A stretch of 64,000 bases of DNA, taken from contig NDFF03000028.1 of assembly GCA_002150815.3 (NCBI GenBank), positions 310,001 through 374,000 of the forward strand, in the 5' to 3' direction. The notes under the pieces were generated by a model that was not told the origin of the DNA, did not search any database, and saw nothing but the letters and a program-made list of their open reading frames with translations. The stretch is from Grammothele lineata (taxonomy: Eukaryota; Basidiomycota; Agaricomycetes; Polyporales; Polyporaceae). Positions 34,408 through 48,696 of the stretch are shown in pieces. Position numbers and translations under genes: made by a program. The stretch's first letter is position 1. Each line of letters starts with the position of its first letter.

Positions 34408-37400
34408 ATGGCAACAGCAGGTCCAAGTCAGAAGAAACGCAAATTGCAATACGAAGCATCTTTCGGATCCTCCCAGAACGCGCCTCCGAGTTCCTCCCAG
34501 CCGAGTTCTTCGCAGCCGCCATCTTCTCAGCCACTCCGTCGCATCTCAGGCCCGTCACTTTCTCAAATCACGCAGCAAGTAGAAGAGATTGAAGACGATG
34601 AGCCGGAGGAAGAGGCCAAAGACGAGCTATATGTCCAGATGAAGAGCAGTATCGTTGGCGTGCAGTATTACAAAGGTATCATCAGCTCCGTGTACATCTA
34701 CGCTTCGGTGTGCTCACCAGTTGTTTCACAGGTCTCGTCGGACGTGGAGAGGAGGTACTGCTTGTCAGGGAGCCGCATAACAAGTATGATAGGTGAGTAT
34801 CACAATACATACCTGGCTGTTCTCACTCCACTCACGCGTATATCCCATAGGAATGCGATCCAAGTGAAAAACATCGGCGGTACTCAGGTTTGAGGTGTCT
34901 ATCAGTGTCCCCCCTGACACCAACACTCATGTATCTCAGGTTGGACACATTCCTCGTACAGTGGCCGCAAAGCTTGCGCCGCTGATGGATAGTGGCACAA
35001 TTACTGTAGAAGGTGTAATGCACGAGGGCAACTGTGAGCATCCCACTACATTCTCAGCACTTATCTGCTCTTACGGCGTGCATAGTGGCTGGATTCGCTT
35101 ACTCTTTGGACATGTACGGAATCTATGTAAAACCATGTGTGATTCGAGCTAATGCTATCCTTAGGACACTGAAGATCTATGGATGCGCAGATCAACGCCG
35201 CGTCCTCGAGCCCAAACTTGTTTGGGCAACACCCGGTCAGCGAGGCTTTCCCAAACCCACTGCTAATGGTGTTCGGCAAATCCCCGGCGCACCTACGCAA
35301 CGTGCTACAGCTGCTCCTGTACCCGCACCTCCGCCATCTCAGCGTGCCGGTCCGAGTTCGAGCCAGCGTGTAAAGAGCCAAGCGACGACCGCCGCTCAAC
35401 AAGAAGCGCAACGCAGGCAGCAGGAAGCTTTCCGGAAACAGCAGGAAGCCTATCAGAAGCAGCAAGAAGCCTACCAGAAGGCTCAAGAGCTCAAGCAGAT
35501 CTTGAACAACCTCGAAAAGGTTGACGACGAGGGCCGTCGAGCCTCTTTACTAGATACGCTATGCTCCGTGGACGACGTGCTTGGGCTGCCAGTACATCCG
35601 AACCCCCCTGGCGCTCTCAATGGTCAACTCAAAGTGAACTTGTTGAAGCACCAGGTCAGTGACTGAGTTTCGCCAAGAAGTTCTGAGTTAATCCTGCCAT
35701 AGAGTCAAGCACTTCAGTGGTGCATTGAACATGAATACCCAGTTCTCCCAAAGTCGGAGGCGGACAAACCGGTTCAGTTTTGGCAGTACAAGATGGGCCC
35801 GAACAAGGTAATCTGCTAGCCTATCTTAGTGGACCCTTGGCTGACCTGCTCACTTCTTAGCCTTATTACTACAATAGTAAGTTTGAAGCGACATGGCATA
35901 CGCGCTCTCAGCTGACGGCCTCCGTAGTCGCTACGAAGACTCCTCAGGAAGCGGCGCCTGCCCTCGGAAGTGGTGCTTTATGTGCGGACAGTATGGGGTT
36001 GGGGAAAACGTTGACTATGCTCGCTCTTGTGCTAGCAACCAAACGCGATGTACCCTCTGGACATTCCAATGCGACGCTCATCGGTGCGTTACCTCTATCT
36101 GACATGGATTCGATGCTCACAATTGGTCATAGTCGTTCCGCTTTCCATAATTTCCAACTGGGAGAAGCAAATTGACGATCACTGTCAACCTGGCTCCCTC
36201 ACGTCCTGCGTGTACTACGGGAAGGGTCGCGAGCTATCGGCCAGTGAGCTCATGCGATATGACGTGGTGATCACTACGTATCAGACTGTCGTGCAAGACC
36301 ATGAGCTCGCGCTCCCCGGTAGATCTGGCGCACGTTCGGCGAAGAAGCTGAAGACGGACAAGGGTTTGTTCGACGTCGCCTGGAAGGTGGGTGTATGCTG
36401 CTCACGAGGATCGCGCCAATTAACGGAAATGCGTAGCGCATCATCCTCGACGAAGGCCACACCATTCGTAACCCCAAGACAAAGATGGCGAAAGCCGTCT
36501 GCGCCTTGACAGCACAGCGTCGCTGGGTGCTCACGGGGACACCAATTGTATGTCGCACGCTCATAGTCTTTGGAAACCTAGAATAACATTGCACCCTCAG
36601 ATCAACTCACCGAAGGTAGTGTCGTGTTCCTGACGAAAATATGTCATGCTCAAAACATCGAGTAGGACCTTGGCTCTATTCTTACCTTCCTGAGGATCTG
36701 CCGGCCACTCGACAATGAAGACTTTTACAAGCGTATGGTTCTTCGACCTCTTAAAGACGGCGACCCGTCTGGTGCCGAAATTTTGAGAGTATGTTCCAAA
36801 GCTGCCGGTGGCCAGTGTCCCGGTCTCACATACTGTTCCAGGCGCTGATGAGCCATATTTGTATCCGCCGGACAAAAGAGGTACAGTTTCTACAGTTTGT
36901 GCCTGTGGACCACAGGGTTAACGGTGTCATAGATGCAAGACAAAGACGGGAAGCCCCTTGTCCCGCTACCGCCTGTGAGTGGAGATGCCAACAACGTATG
37001 ATGCTGGCTTCATGTCGTTCCAGGTGGACATAACTGTCATCCCAGTGACGCTGCCCCCTCGAGCAAGAGTAAGTGGATGCGCGTAGACGGGGGACGTGGC
37101 GCTGACAGTTTGACAGGAACTATATGAAACGATCGAGGAACTGACGCAAGAACGAGTTGGAAATCTACTCGACAGGCATGGATCCATACAAGCTGCTGCC
37201 GTACGCCTTCCCTCGCCATGCAAATGCTCGATACTCATCTTTGGATAGGTCCAATCGAACGTTCTCAGCTTGCTTACTCGCATGCGCCAATTTGTGCTGC
37301 ATCCAGGCTTATTACCTTCGAACTATCTCGAGCAACTGCGTTCTGGCAATCAAGTGGATGAGGACAGCCCGCCACCTGCCGAGATTACCCCTCAAGAGAA

Positions 37401-39176
37401 GATTCGTCTCCAGAACATTCTTGCGCAAGCTATTGAGGATTGCGAAGAGTGCCCGATTTGCTTCGGTGTTCTCAACGAACCTCGTATCACGTTCTGTGGC
37501 CACAGATTCTGTCTCCCGTGGTAAGCAGATCTTAGTAATACACATTCTTACCCACCTCATTTCTGTTCCAGTATCACTGAGGTTGTGGTTCGTGATCCGA
37601 AGTGCCCAATGGTGAGATAGTACACGCTTGTTTTATTACATTCATACTTATTATCCTCGCAGGATCGCCGCCCTTTGGCCATCTCACAACTTGTCGAGCC
37701 CCCTCCGCCAACGGAAGCCACTCAGGCCCCCGTGCGGTACGAGGATGATGATGACGAAGACGACAACGACGATCTCAGGACCGGGTCTTCTGCGAAGATT
37801 GACCAACTTGTGACGCTGCTGAGGCTCACACCGGAGAATGACAAGTCACTTGTATTCTCACAGTTCACTTCCTTTTTGGACAAGGTGCGTGTTCCCTTTC
37901 TTACTCCCCTTTGACTCCTCCTAACGAAATCTACAGATTGCGGAGACGCTAGACAAAGAGAAGCGAGTATCGTGTTCTCATACATCATTCCATCACTCAG
38001 TTCACCATATTTCCCTCAGCATTCCGTACGTTCGTTTTGACGGGAAGATGTCCGCCCGCCGTCGGCAGGAGACCATTGCTCGCTTCTCAGTGCCCATCGA
38101 GGACAGCGACTCTGTACCTTCCTTCACACAATTGCAAGAGCCTGACACCCAACCGGCCGAGATCGCTTCTTCGCAACCCTCCACCCGTCGACGCACTCGG
38201 TCTACTCGAGTTGTCATCGACGAATCCATCGATGACGACCGAGACGACGATTTCGTCATGGGCGATGATCAAGACAGCGCCGACGACGACTTCATCGACG
38301 ACTTAGACGATGATGGCCCCGCTCGCGCGCGATCGAAAGGCAAGGGCAAGGCGAAGGCGAAGAGCAAAAAGGAGCAGATATCGACGATATCTGCTGTGTC
38401 CAGTAGCAGCCGATATGAAGGCGTCAACCCGCGTGTCATGCTCATTTCGCTCAAGGCAGGTGCGCTGGGCTTGAACCTGACAGTTGCAAACAACGTTTAC
38501 CTGTGAGTATACTCTACCATTACGAGCATCGGATATTATCTAACATAGACGATGGTACTCGCCTTAAAGCATGGACCCGTAAGTTGCTGCTACAAGATCG
38601 AGCAGCTGTTCAACAATCTCACCATTTCTCATCATTCAGATGGTGGCAGGAGGGTATTGAGTCCCAAGCCATCGACCGCTGCAACCGGTACGTCCCGCTA
38701 CCTCTCGCCCCTAAGCATGAGCTAATTTTACCTGCACAGCATTGGCCAGAAGAAGCCCGTACATGTGTATCAACTCATCGCTGAGAATACTGTTGAGTCC
38801 AAGGTAGTCCAGCATAACTCTTGCTCAATATCAGCTCTGATAGGGGAATGCATAGGTCATTGATATTCAAGAGAAAAAGAAGAAGCTCATCAAGGAGGTA
38901 GGTGCCTGACCCATGACATCTACGAGTGTGTTTTGACCGAGTATCTATTCCCACGCAGGCTTTCTCCGGCATCAAGAGTACTGAAACTCAGCGACAGAAA
39001 AAGGAGGCCCGTCTGCAGGGTTAGCAACCTTCTCACTCCACGTGGGATGATGACATTGACTGAAGCTATGCTGTCTTGCAGAGTTGGTGCAACTCTTCGG
39101 TCTCCAGAGACAGGTCGGCGCTCAAGAAGGCGCCGGGAATTCCTCACAGACAACTCTTAACGGCTGGCGAGCTTGA
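34408..39176 (+). CDS. RAD5: Rad5/HLTF-like HIRAN-SNF2-RING DNA translocase and ubiquitin ligase
   Basis: About twenty exons encode a protein with the full Rad5/HLTF order. After a Ser/Gln-rich leader comes a HIRAN domain ([20 protein letters not shown], then [20 protein letters not shown] and [20 protein letters not shown]). A Gln-rich coiled segment follows. The SNF2 helicase has Walker [28 protein letters not shown], the DEGH box [13 protein letters not shown] and [10 protein letters not shown]. The embedded RING finger reads [14 protein letters not shown], then [10 protein letters not shown] and DPKCPMDRRPL. The C lobe has [28 protein letters not shown] and [20 protein letters not shown]. 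An unusual insertion of about 110 residues, first acidic and then Lys-rich, splits the C lobe between residues encoded at about 38100 and 38410. Rad5/HLTF polyubiquitinates PCNA and remodels stalled forks in post-replication repair. The final exons end in GWRA before TGA 39174-39176. Domain call is very secure; small exons are approximate. Confidence 0.92.
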
Positions 39177-39430
39177 GATTGGTTTGTTCGATGCTTCGCC
39201 ATAGTTTTGCTTCACGATTCTGTCCCACCCCTCGGTTCAATGCTATTAGCAATGACATAGTTATATCTGCCATCTAGTACCCAATACATATAGAGCTTCT
39301 TGCTATTACTCGAGTCTGTTTAGATCTACCGATATGCCATTACATCTCCACAGCCAGGAGCCTTGCTTGAACTCGTTCCTTCGATAGCTAAAGGAGTGTG
39401 ATTGTCGCGGACAAGATCGTCGCCAATAAT

Positions 39431-41150
<1,720 letters not shown>

Positions 41151-43464
41151 TGTGAATGGATCTAAACGGAATGTAATGGTAGCAGGAGCAAAGGTTGTTG
41201 AGAAACTAATGCTAAGCGACAGGAAGGCTGAAGGAGAGAACACTCGAAGGCGATGGAGTGTGTTGGCCAGCCTCGTCAGAGAGATGCGTGCCTTTATACC
41301 TATACCCGGGCGCGAAAGTTGCACATGCCTTCAGCGTATTCTCAAACGTGAAGCGCACTCGCAGCTGAGACGCCAACCCGAAGTAGTATCTGCGCGGTCT
41401 CACCCCGCTGCCCAATCCACGGAAGGCGGATTCGGCATAGACACCGCAGTAAGGGCTCGTGTGTACGACGATTCACATACCGGAGATGCCGGCTCGTCTT
41501 GTCCAGGGCCTCGGAAGCAGGATGAGAACCGGCTGTGTGTAGCATTCGGTCGTGACAACGCAGCTTTAAGGTTCGATGCGCTGGTGATCGATGCAACGGT
41601 AGGACCGCTACATGATTGTGGGCGATAGCATTTGTACATTTGAAGCATAAATGGCGCGTCGTAGAGAATGAACAGGTACTCGGAGACCGTCCTGAGAAGG
41701 GGAGGTCAGTAGAGGACGATGTAAGCGGTTCAAAACTGTGGCGCTACACTACACTGAACCTGACTCGTACCGAATGCATAGGCATCTCGATCATGACAAC
41801 GTAATCCGAGGACAGCCCGCGAACGCACTCTATCAACAGTTACGGAGAAAAGTGCTTGGATATAGCAACGCCGCACTGACCACGCTAAGACCGAGTCAGC
41901 TCCAGTCTTTGCTTCAGCTTGAACAGGTGCGTGAACGTCAGTCTCGAATAACGCTAGACCATTTATCGGTGTCCGTGCAATATCTCAGTGCATGGGCGCC
42001 CGGATACTCAACTATTACTGACCTGTTTAAGTTGACGTGAAGGATGGAGAACACTCGGAACAAGGTCCTGGCTCACTAGTGACTGAATGTTCAAGGTGGT
42101 TCAGTCGAAGCTAACAGTGCTGCGCGCAGCAACTTTGACTGGATGAGAGCAGTGAGCACGTTTGCTTGAACCGTAAAGCTGAAGCCCCTGTCTCACGTTT
42201 AAGGAAGCTATTGCATGGTACCAGGTACGTTCACGACGGAGTGGAGCATCGGACAGAGCGTGTACGACCCAAGTAGTAAGGTCGTCGAGCGACTAGCACC
42301 TGAGATAGAGTGGTTGAACTGCGCTTCGAGTCAAGTGGCACCCGCGCGCGTTCCCACGGAGAGTCGGATCGCAACCGCCGCAGCCACAGTCACGTCCCAG
42401 TGCTATGTCCCAAGAAGGTAGCGCTATGATCTCGTTGCGCGTCACGCCCCCACTAAACCCTCCCGACGCCCGAACCCGATGCAGGTGGCAGAGTCCGTAG
42501 GAGTGTGCGGCAAGGCGACAGTCTCACCAAAAATACCTTTCATAAGGCACCGAGCACTGCGAAATATTCCTGTTCTCCGCTACGGATTCCGGAGCCCATG
42601 AGGCGACTCTATACTATAGGCGCTGCCAGTGCAGGGCGACATGTTCGTTGGAAGTAAGTACAAGTACTGTAGAGCATGCCTCTTTATTCCATTCACATAC
42701 TTCGGAATTTAGACTTTTCATGAAGGTGATAATTGTTGAAGGGATCGGGGTAAAAGTGTTGGGAACGGTGCCGCCCTCCGAGAGGCTAATACAGGCTCTG
42801 ATCTCGAGAACTTTAACTTGGCTGAATGCGTGGGTAGCGGAAACCCTTCTCACGCAGCAGTGCCACCCAGTGTTTTCGGATCTACAGCGCTTTCGATGAT
42901 CTACACATGTCGCGTCAACTCCAGGTAGCTTGTGGTCGCGATCTTGTCAACCTTGTGAAAGGCACGCAAGCTCGTGCGACCATTCGGACAGCCCGCCGGG
43001 CGCCCCGCCAGCGTGAAGCGCAATGACGCACTATGGCGCGCGTCCATCCCTAAAACCAACGACACCTCGCTTGCAAAGTACTCACGTCTTGTCAAGCACG
43101 CTGTGGTACTGCCGCGTTGCGCCCGGGTACCCTGTGCCCGTCGGCCATCGCCCGATGGTTGCTCAAAATATCTATCCCGGCGCAACGCTCTTGCACGCGG
43201 CACCGCGAGCTCAACGACCCGCCACCGCAGCTCTCGCGCGGGAATACGTCCCGGGGCCACTCTATGAGCGTGTTGCATGAAGGCTAAATCTGTCCCATAA
43301 CTGCGATCTTAGGAACGGAGGTGAAGTACCACGCCCCAGAAGTGCCGCATCCTAGGCCGCGCGGCCAAGAACAGCATCGGCACATGCAATCCGACGGCAG
43401 GGGAACAGTTGGCAGCCACAATCCACAAAAAGACTAGCGCTACATGACCGGCCACGGGTGCGAA
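41151..43464. other. Gene-poor gap, 2.3 kb, including the peroxidase promoter
   Basis: This lies upstream of the peroxidase gene and downstream of ELG1, both leftward. It contains the peroxidase TATA box. A GC-rich block near 42900-43280 shows no domain in any frame. Metal-response or xenobiotic-response elements could not be assigned with confidence. Confidence 0.45.
41292..41298 (-). promoter_or_regulatory. TATA box of the manganese peroxidase gene
   Basis: The minus strand reads GGTATAAAGG here, 142 bp upstream of the peroxidase start codon. A strong TATA box at this distance is usual for inducible secreted-peroxidase genes. It is a sequence match only. Confidence 0.6.
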
Positions 43465-46400
43465 CTACGTCGAAGGCGGCGGTGGAGAGGGAGAAACAGA
43501 GGGGGCATCGTCGTCCGCAGGCGTGCTCGCGCTCGCGTTGGCTGTTGTATCCGAATCCATGTCTTGGGAAAGCGCGGTGCGGCTAAGGATATCGCGCTCG
43601 GCCTCATCGAGCGCGATCCAGCGCTGCAGCTCCCACTGGCTTCGTTGCGAGTTACGCGTTCGGCGTGTGGTACCCTCCGTGAGCCCGCTGGCGATGTACC
43701 CTGATATCCGCGCGTCGTCGACCCGAGACATGTACCGGATCCAGGGTTCATAGTCGAGAACAGTGGCGCTTGGGTCATGCAAGGGGGTTTCGCGAGGTAC
43801 ACGGAGGTGGTCGAGGATGGGCACAAGTGCACTGAAGTGCGGGGTGAGCACAGCGGGAAGGTCGGGGGTATCGTCGAGAAGGTAGGCGGGTATTGGGTAA
43901 TGATGGCGTGCAGACGCGACAAGTTCATTCAAAGCGACTTGATCTTGTTCGTACGCAGAGAACGTTACTGGTAAGAAATTCTCTATATCGTCGGCGGCCG
44001 CAGTCAATTGCTTGAAGCCGATGACATCGTCTTGTGGAGGAGGGGGTTGGTTGGCAAAAAGGTCCTGTGGTGGAAATTAGGAGACTTGCTGCGACGTGTG
44101 GGGGAACAACGTACGTGGACGACTTCACCCTTCGGCCGCCGCAAGCCGCTATCAACGAAGGAACATAGTTCAATCGACCATGCCATGCGCTGAAGCTTCT
44201 TGAGGGACCCATCGTCAACTTCTTCATTGACACGAACGTCGGCCTCCTGTACAACATAACCGCCGACGCCGCATTGCAGTTGATTGATAGCATGGCGGAT
44301 ATCTGGCTGTGCCAGCGCAGCAGGAGAAGGATGAATGTATTCGTCCACGACACGTTCGCGCAGTTCAGGGGAGCAGCTTGAGCGCTGAAACAGCTCTGCT
44401 GCAGTGCATACGCCGAGAAGGACATTTTCGGAAAGCGACATAGCGCGCAAGTAGGATGCCGCGAGAGGGACAGCGCAAGGCGCCAGATGTAAGACGGTCT
44501 GGAGTGGTAGATCGTGGAGCGGGACCAGATTGATGTCTGGCATAACCATGAGCGAGAGAATCCACAAAGAGCTCTATGCAAGACTTACCGCTACATGTCA
44601 AAACCACCGGCCGTCTGCAATCCTTGATGATCTTGATCATGGCCGGCCAGAAGTTCGTGTCGTCGCGAAAGAGTACATCGACCTCCTCAACCAATACAAT
44701 GGATTGGTTCACCTCTACCGTCGCGCCGTCTCGCGCTTCAGCCACCTGTGCGGGCTCAGGTGGGGCCGGGGACGACGCTGCAGAGTCCTCTTCGTCGTCC
44801 GATACCACGCGTTTCGTGAAGAAGTTAAGGGCAGCCTTCGAGCGCACTGCCTTCGCTGTTGCCCGGTCCGTCTTCTGGTGGTGCTGTGTCTGCCGTACAA
44901 GGTGGCTTTTGCCAACCTCGCCTATCAGTTTCTGCAGTGCCGAACCGCTACGTTCTCCAATTCCAGGATACACCTCGAAAATGTCCCAACCGAGCTCTTC
45001 GGCGCAAGCGTACACCGAAGCCGTCTTGCCACAACCCGGAGGACCGGTAAGCAAAATCGTGTTGCAGATAGTGTCGCCGAATTTCGCCGGTTTGTACATG
45101 AAGGGGGGGACACTATCAAGGGAAGTTGGCGGGGGGGCATCGTCAGGTTCAGGCGGGGGCTCTCCTCCCTGATCTGGACTGTCCTCGCTAGCGCGTTTGA
45201 GCCTCGACAGTCGGGGTAATGTAAAATCATCCTCTGGTTCAGAGATGACGTCCAGAGGATCGTCCCCGTCGGAGAAGTCGTCCGCTATCCACGCGTCCTC
45301 TGGCTCCTCTGAGTCGATTCGGCGCCGTTTGCGCTCAACATCGCGAACAATACGAGGGCGCTTTGTACCGCGCTGCTCCTTCGCCCTTTTCTTCGTCTTG
45401 GGCTTCGCCTTACTGCTGTCGGCATTGGCAGGGCTAGATATTGGAGCTCCGCCTGCCCCGTGGATGTGGAGCTTGAGGTTAAGGAGCCAGTCTCGGAGGT
45501 AAAGGGCAGATTGCTCGTTTCCTAGCACCTCTTCGGCACGTCTCGGACGCCATCTGTCGTTCCAGAGAAGATTTGCAGCTTCTGCATCGTCCGCGGGGCT
45601 AGTGGACATGGACCCGTCGAGAACACGGCGGATAGCAGGGTACTGGCGGTGATGGGCCGGAATGCTTGCTAAACAAGCCTTGCGCGTAGACAAATCTCCA
45701 GGCTGTATCGTGTCAAACGGGAGTGGGGAGAAGTCGGGGGCGGATACTAAGCCAGTGCTGGAGTAATGCCATCCTTCAGAACCAATGGTAGAATTGTCTC
45801 GACTAGCCTGCCCGGGCCCATGTCGACTACGGCGAGAGAAATGCAGCGACTGCGTCTGAGGAGATAATTGCGGACCACGTACGTGCTGATTGGTGTGGTC
45901 GGGGAAGGGGATGCCTGGATGAGATGGTCTTGCAGATGGCTTCCCGTAGCGAGATGGGGACGGTGACCCTAGCTCCCGCGTGGGTTTACGAGGTGCAAAG
46001 ATAGAGTAAACAGCTTTGGCGGGCGAGGGCGGTGGTAGTGGTTGCTTCTCCTTGCCGATAGGGGACGTCGCAGGACTGCTGTCTGCAACTACGATCGGCA
46101 CCTCCCGGCTTCCACCGGGGTTGGAGCTTGTGTCTTGTCGGTGTCGGAGACGATTCAGGTGGCTCGTAACCTCACGCAGACCGTGGTACTCACCAGAATC
46201 AATAGCTATACGTTCCACTCCATCTTCCTGCTGACTTTCCCCCTCGCCTACTGTTATTGGACTGCTGGATGACAAGGGCAAGTCCTCCGGAAGTTGATCG
46301 GCTTCAGATGAGGGTATTGATATGACGTCGTCATCCGCTGTCGAGCCATTGACAGAGGGCGCAGCAGAAGTAGTTGGTGTGCTTTTATTCGAGCCGTTGC

Positions 46401-46561
46401 GTATTCCAAACGCATCTAGCAGGGAAGTTTGACGCGACTGTCGTTCAGTGCGAACGAAGGAACGGATGAGGTCATACCACCGCCAGGAGAATTAAGCGAA
46501 GACTTACGAAAGTGTCCTTAGCCAGTTTCTTGCTCCTAGACTTTCTAGCAGCAGGGGCCAT
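43465..46561 (-). CDS. ELG1: ELG1/ATAD5-like RFC large subunit (PCNA unloader)
   Basis: The ATG at 46561 begins an 18-codon basic exon (MAPAARKSRSKKLAKDTF). Splicing to the next exon gives SRQTSLLDAFGIR, a possible degenerate PCNA-interacting motif. A long disordered Ser/Pro region follows. The RFC-like signature is LLWNDRWRPRRAEEVLGNEQ with SALYLRDWLLNL. A Lys/Arg-rich nuclear targeting stretch follows (KPKTKKRAKEQRGTKRPR). The AAA+ core has Walker A ILLTGPPGCGKTASVYACAE and Walker B IVLVEEVDVLF, with TCS as sensor region. The C-terminal collar-like part spans the last two exons and ends in Ser/Pro-rich sequence before TAG 43465-43467. Elg1/ATAD5 replaces Rfc1 in an alternative clamp loader that removes PCNA after replication. 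The Walker B motif carries EE rather than DE, as allowed in this group. Introns at about 44513-44562 and 44066-44113 restore the frame. Confidence 0.88.
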
Positions 46562-46623
46562 CTACGAGAGAACGCGCCGACAGACAGAGGATGGCAGAGG
46601 ACGCAGACGTGGTTCGGCCCCCG

Positions 46624-46629
46624 ACGCGT
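46624..46629. promoter_or_regulatory. MluI cell-cycle box (ACGCGT), ELG1 promoter, proximal
   Basis: A perfect palindromic ACGCGT lies 63 bp upstream of the ELG1 start codon. In fungi MBF binds this element to drive G1/S transcription of replication genes, and yeast clamp-loader genes use it. The hexamer occurs often by chance in this GC-rich window, so its value rests on the paired arrangement. Confidence 0.45.
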
Positions 46630-46680
46630 CCGTGAAGAGTGGGCCCCATCTGGCGTCATGGGCGGCTAAGCGTGTCGGTC

Positions 46681-46686
46681 ACGCGT
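46681..46686. promoter_or_regulatory. MluI cell-cycle box (ACGCGT), ELG1 promoter, distal
   Basis: A second perfect ACGCGT lies 120 bp upstream of the ELG1 start codon and 57 bp from the first. Two boxes at this spacing are common in MBF-regulated promoters. The function is inferred from sequence and gene role only. Confidence 0.45.
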
Positions 46687-47790
46687 CGACACGCTCGCGT
46701 CTACAACACGTGAGCAATTAAGTTCTCGCCTGCCCTCAAGCGACGGGCGACGCCTATATCAGCTGCGGCCCGTCTGTTACCCCTCTCTTCAATGGACTCC
46801 TCACCCACGCGAGAGTAGGACCGACTTTTCGAGAGTCGGACTGACCTCCTGGTGAGAGGCAACCCAGAAGACCAGTGCGTACCCTGTTGCTCCTTCCCTT
46901 CTACTTGTAAAGTTCACACCCCATCGTCTTATCAAGCTGTCAAGGCATCCGAGGGAACACGCCGAGCGCCCATTAGAGAGCCGTTCTTCGCAGGATGCGT
47001 TGGAGACGGCCCAATGGATCGGGTGGACCTAGGTGCAGCGACAAAGTGGCACGAGGCGTTGAGTGAGCCTTCCCCTCGCCGATGTTGGTCTGCGGGCTCT
47101 CATGCCGTTCTTTTGCTTTCAGTGCGGTGTCTGGACCGAGAGAGCAGCTATGCCGGTTGATTCGAGCAGAAACGAACGCGGTCGATAGTCGAATTGCTAG
47201 GAGTCCCTGTCCGTAGTGTGAGTTCCCCACTTTCTATCGCTGGCGCACATTTTGTCTGACATATTCTTGGTGATAGCTTCCCACGTTGCAGCGGCGTCAT
47301 TTGGATGCTGTTGCGTATCGGCCGTTGAGGCCATTGCGACAAATTGTCGCGACCGATCGGCGCCGTTGTACCCCCGTCAGGGTCTTCATGCGCGCGGTCG
47401 TGGAAATCAAATCAATTACCCCAGGACATCTCGTGGACCCTCCCAACAAACTGACCCCCTCTTGCGATTGCGAGGAGGGATTAGAATGGATAGTGTCTGC
47501 ATGTATGATACAGCTTAGGTCAATGTAGCTGCTATTGTGCGAACTTCTGTGTGAAATTGTGCCCTTTGCTAGATGTGCACAGAGAGGGTCTACTAAGAAG
47601 TAACTAGTCGCTTTGGTGTCATCAAGTGGTGACCATATACTCCGGTTTAAGGGGTAGGCATCTTGTATACCTATGGCCCTCCGGGCAGACCTGAACACGA
47701 CTGATAAGAGTTTGCTGCCACATTGTATAGCTTACTAGGAAGATTCGATTCCGGAGCGGCGATCGGGCCATAGGCAGGCAATCACCCGGT

Positions 47791-47868
47791 GAGTGGGCCG
47801 TCCCCAGTGGAAGTTAGCCCTCGCACTCCGTGCTCGAGCTAACACGGGCGCTGGGTACCGGCCCACTC
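47791..47868. other. Nested inverted repeat / strong hairpin, candidate structured element
   Basis: A perfect 10-bp outer stem pairs GAGTGGGCCG (47791-47800) with CGGCCCACTC (47859-47868). Inside it CCCAG (47803-47807) pairs with CTGGG (47851-47855). Further in, GTTAGC (47813-47818) pairs with GCTAAC (47838-47843), and GCAC pairs with GTGC around a three-base loop (47823-47833). Together these make a 78-nt near-continuous hairpin. It is not a tRNA or 5S gene. It could be a small structured RNA, a miniature transposon relic or chance. Confidence 0.55.
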
Positions 47869-48696
47869 CGAAGATGTATGCATTGCTGTAGCCTACTAGC
47901 TACTGCCAAGTTGTATGTTTGGGGTGGTCGCGCTTCACGTCCGGCGACATGTATAGCTGTCTGATTAAATCAACATTTACATGAACGTCAGACCCGCCGC
48001 CTCTCGTGCCCGACCATCATCGCGCATTTGGCGTGGATCACAGGCTCGACGACTCGGGTCGGTCAGCACAACCGAGAATAGCTCTCCGGGAGGATCATGG
48101 CTTACTCTGCATCATCTCCAAGCCCTCAATGTGGATGAGCGACACAGACAAGTGAACAGCATGTGGACCCGACCCCGTCGGCGTCGTCTTTGAGCTCCAT
48201 TTCCCATCGACCCTGCATCAGCAAAACTCCAGGATCCGAACCGCCAACACAATGACATCATACGTGAGGTATAACAGGAAAGTAGTTCACACTGGTCGCT
48301 CAAAATCGCTCCTTCAGGACGAAAACGTGACTTTTCCCACAGATCTGATTCAAAGATTCGACATTTCTACCCCCCAAGAACCTGAATGGCACTGTCGTGT
48401 CCAGGAATACCATTGGTCCCCTGTTGGGTTATGGTAACATGTACGAGACCCCATGTGCAGCATAGATTCCGTTCGTACTATGTGCCTCTCCAAATGGCAC
48501 AGGAGTCATTTCAAGTGCATGCTACAGATTTACAGGCTCACGACGGTAGTCATGCGTACATAAAAGAGTACAAACGGTCCATAATGATATATCAAGTCCA
48601 AATGTACATCCAATTCCGATAGAGCTGTTGTCTATGCCGGGTCTAAGTAAGGAACGTCTAGCGAGTCCATTTTATACATATTGTCGCCACCACCTC

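Larger units (their letters stand above)
46562..48696. other. Gene-poor gap, 2.1 kb
   Basis: This lies upstream of ELG1 and downstream of phosphoesterase B. It holds the ELG1 promoter with two ACGCGT boxes and a strong nested inverted repeat at 47791-47868. No frame shows a recognisable domain, and the base composition is lower in GC than the neighbouring genes. Confidence 0.45.

Noticed and set aside
42901..43280. GC-rich 125-codon frame near ELG1 considered as a transposon fragment
   Set aside because: No transposase or reverse-transcriptase motif and no terminal repeats could be found.
47297..47698. A 133-codon minus-strand frame in the ELG1 upstream gap
   Set aside because: No recognisable domain, no supporting splice pattern and no coding-like codon bias by eye.
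47791..47868. The hairpin as a tRNA, 5S rRNA or hammerhead ribozyme
   Set aside because: It lacks A/B-box sequences, the 5S core and the CUGAUGA/GAAA ribozyme core.
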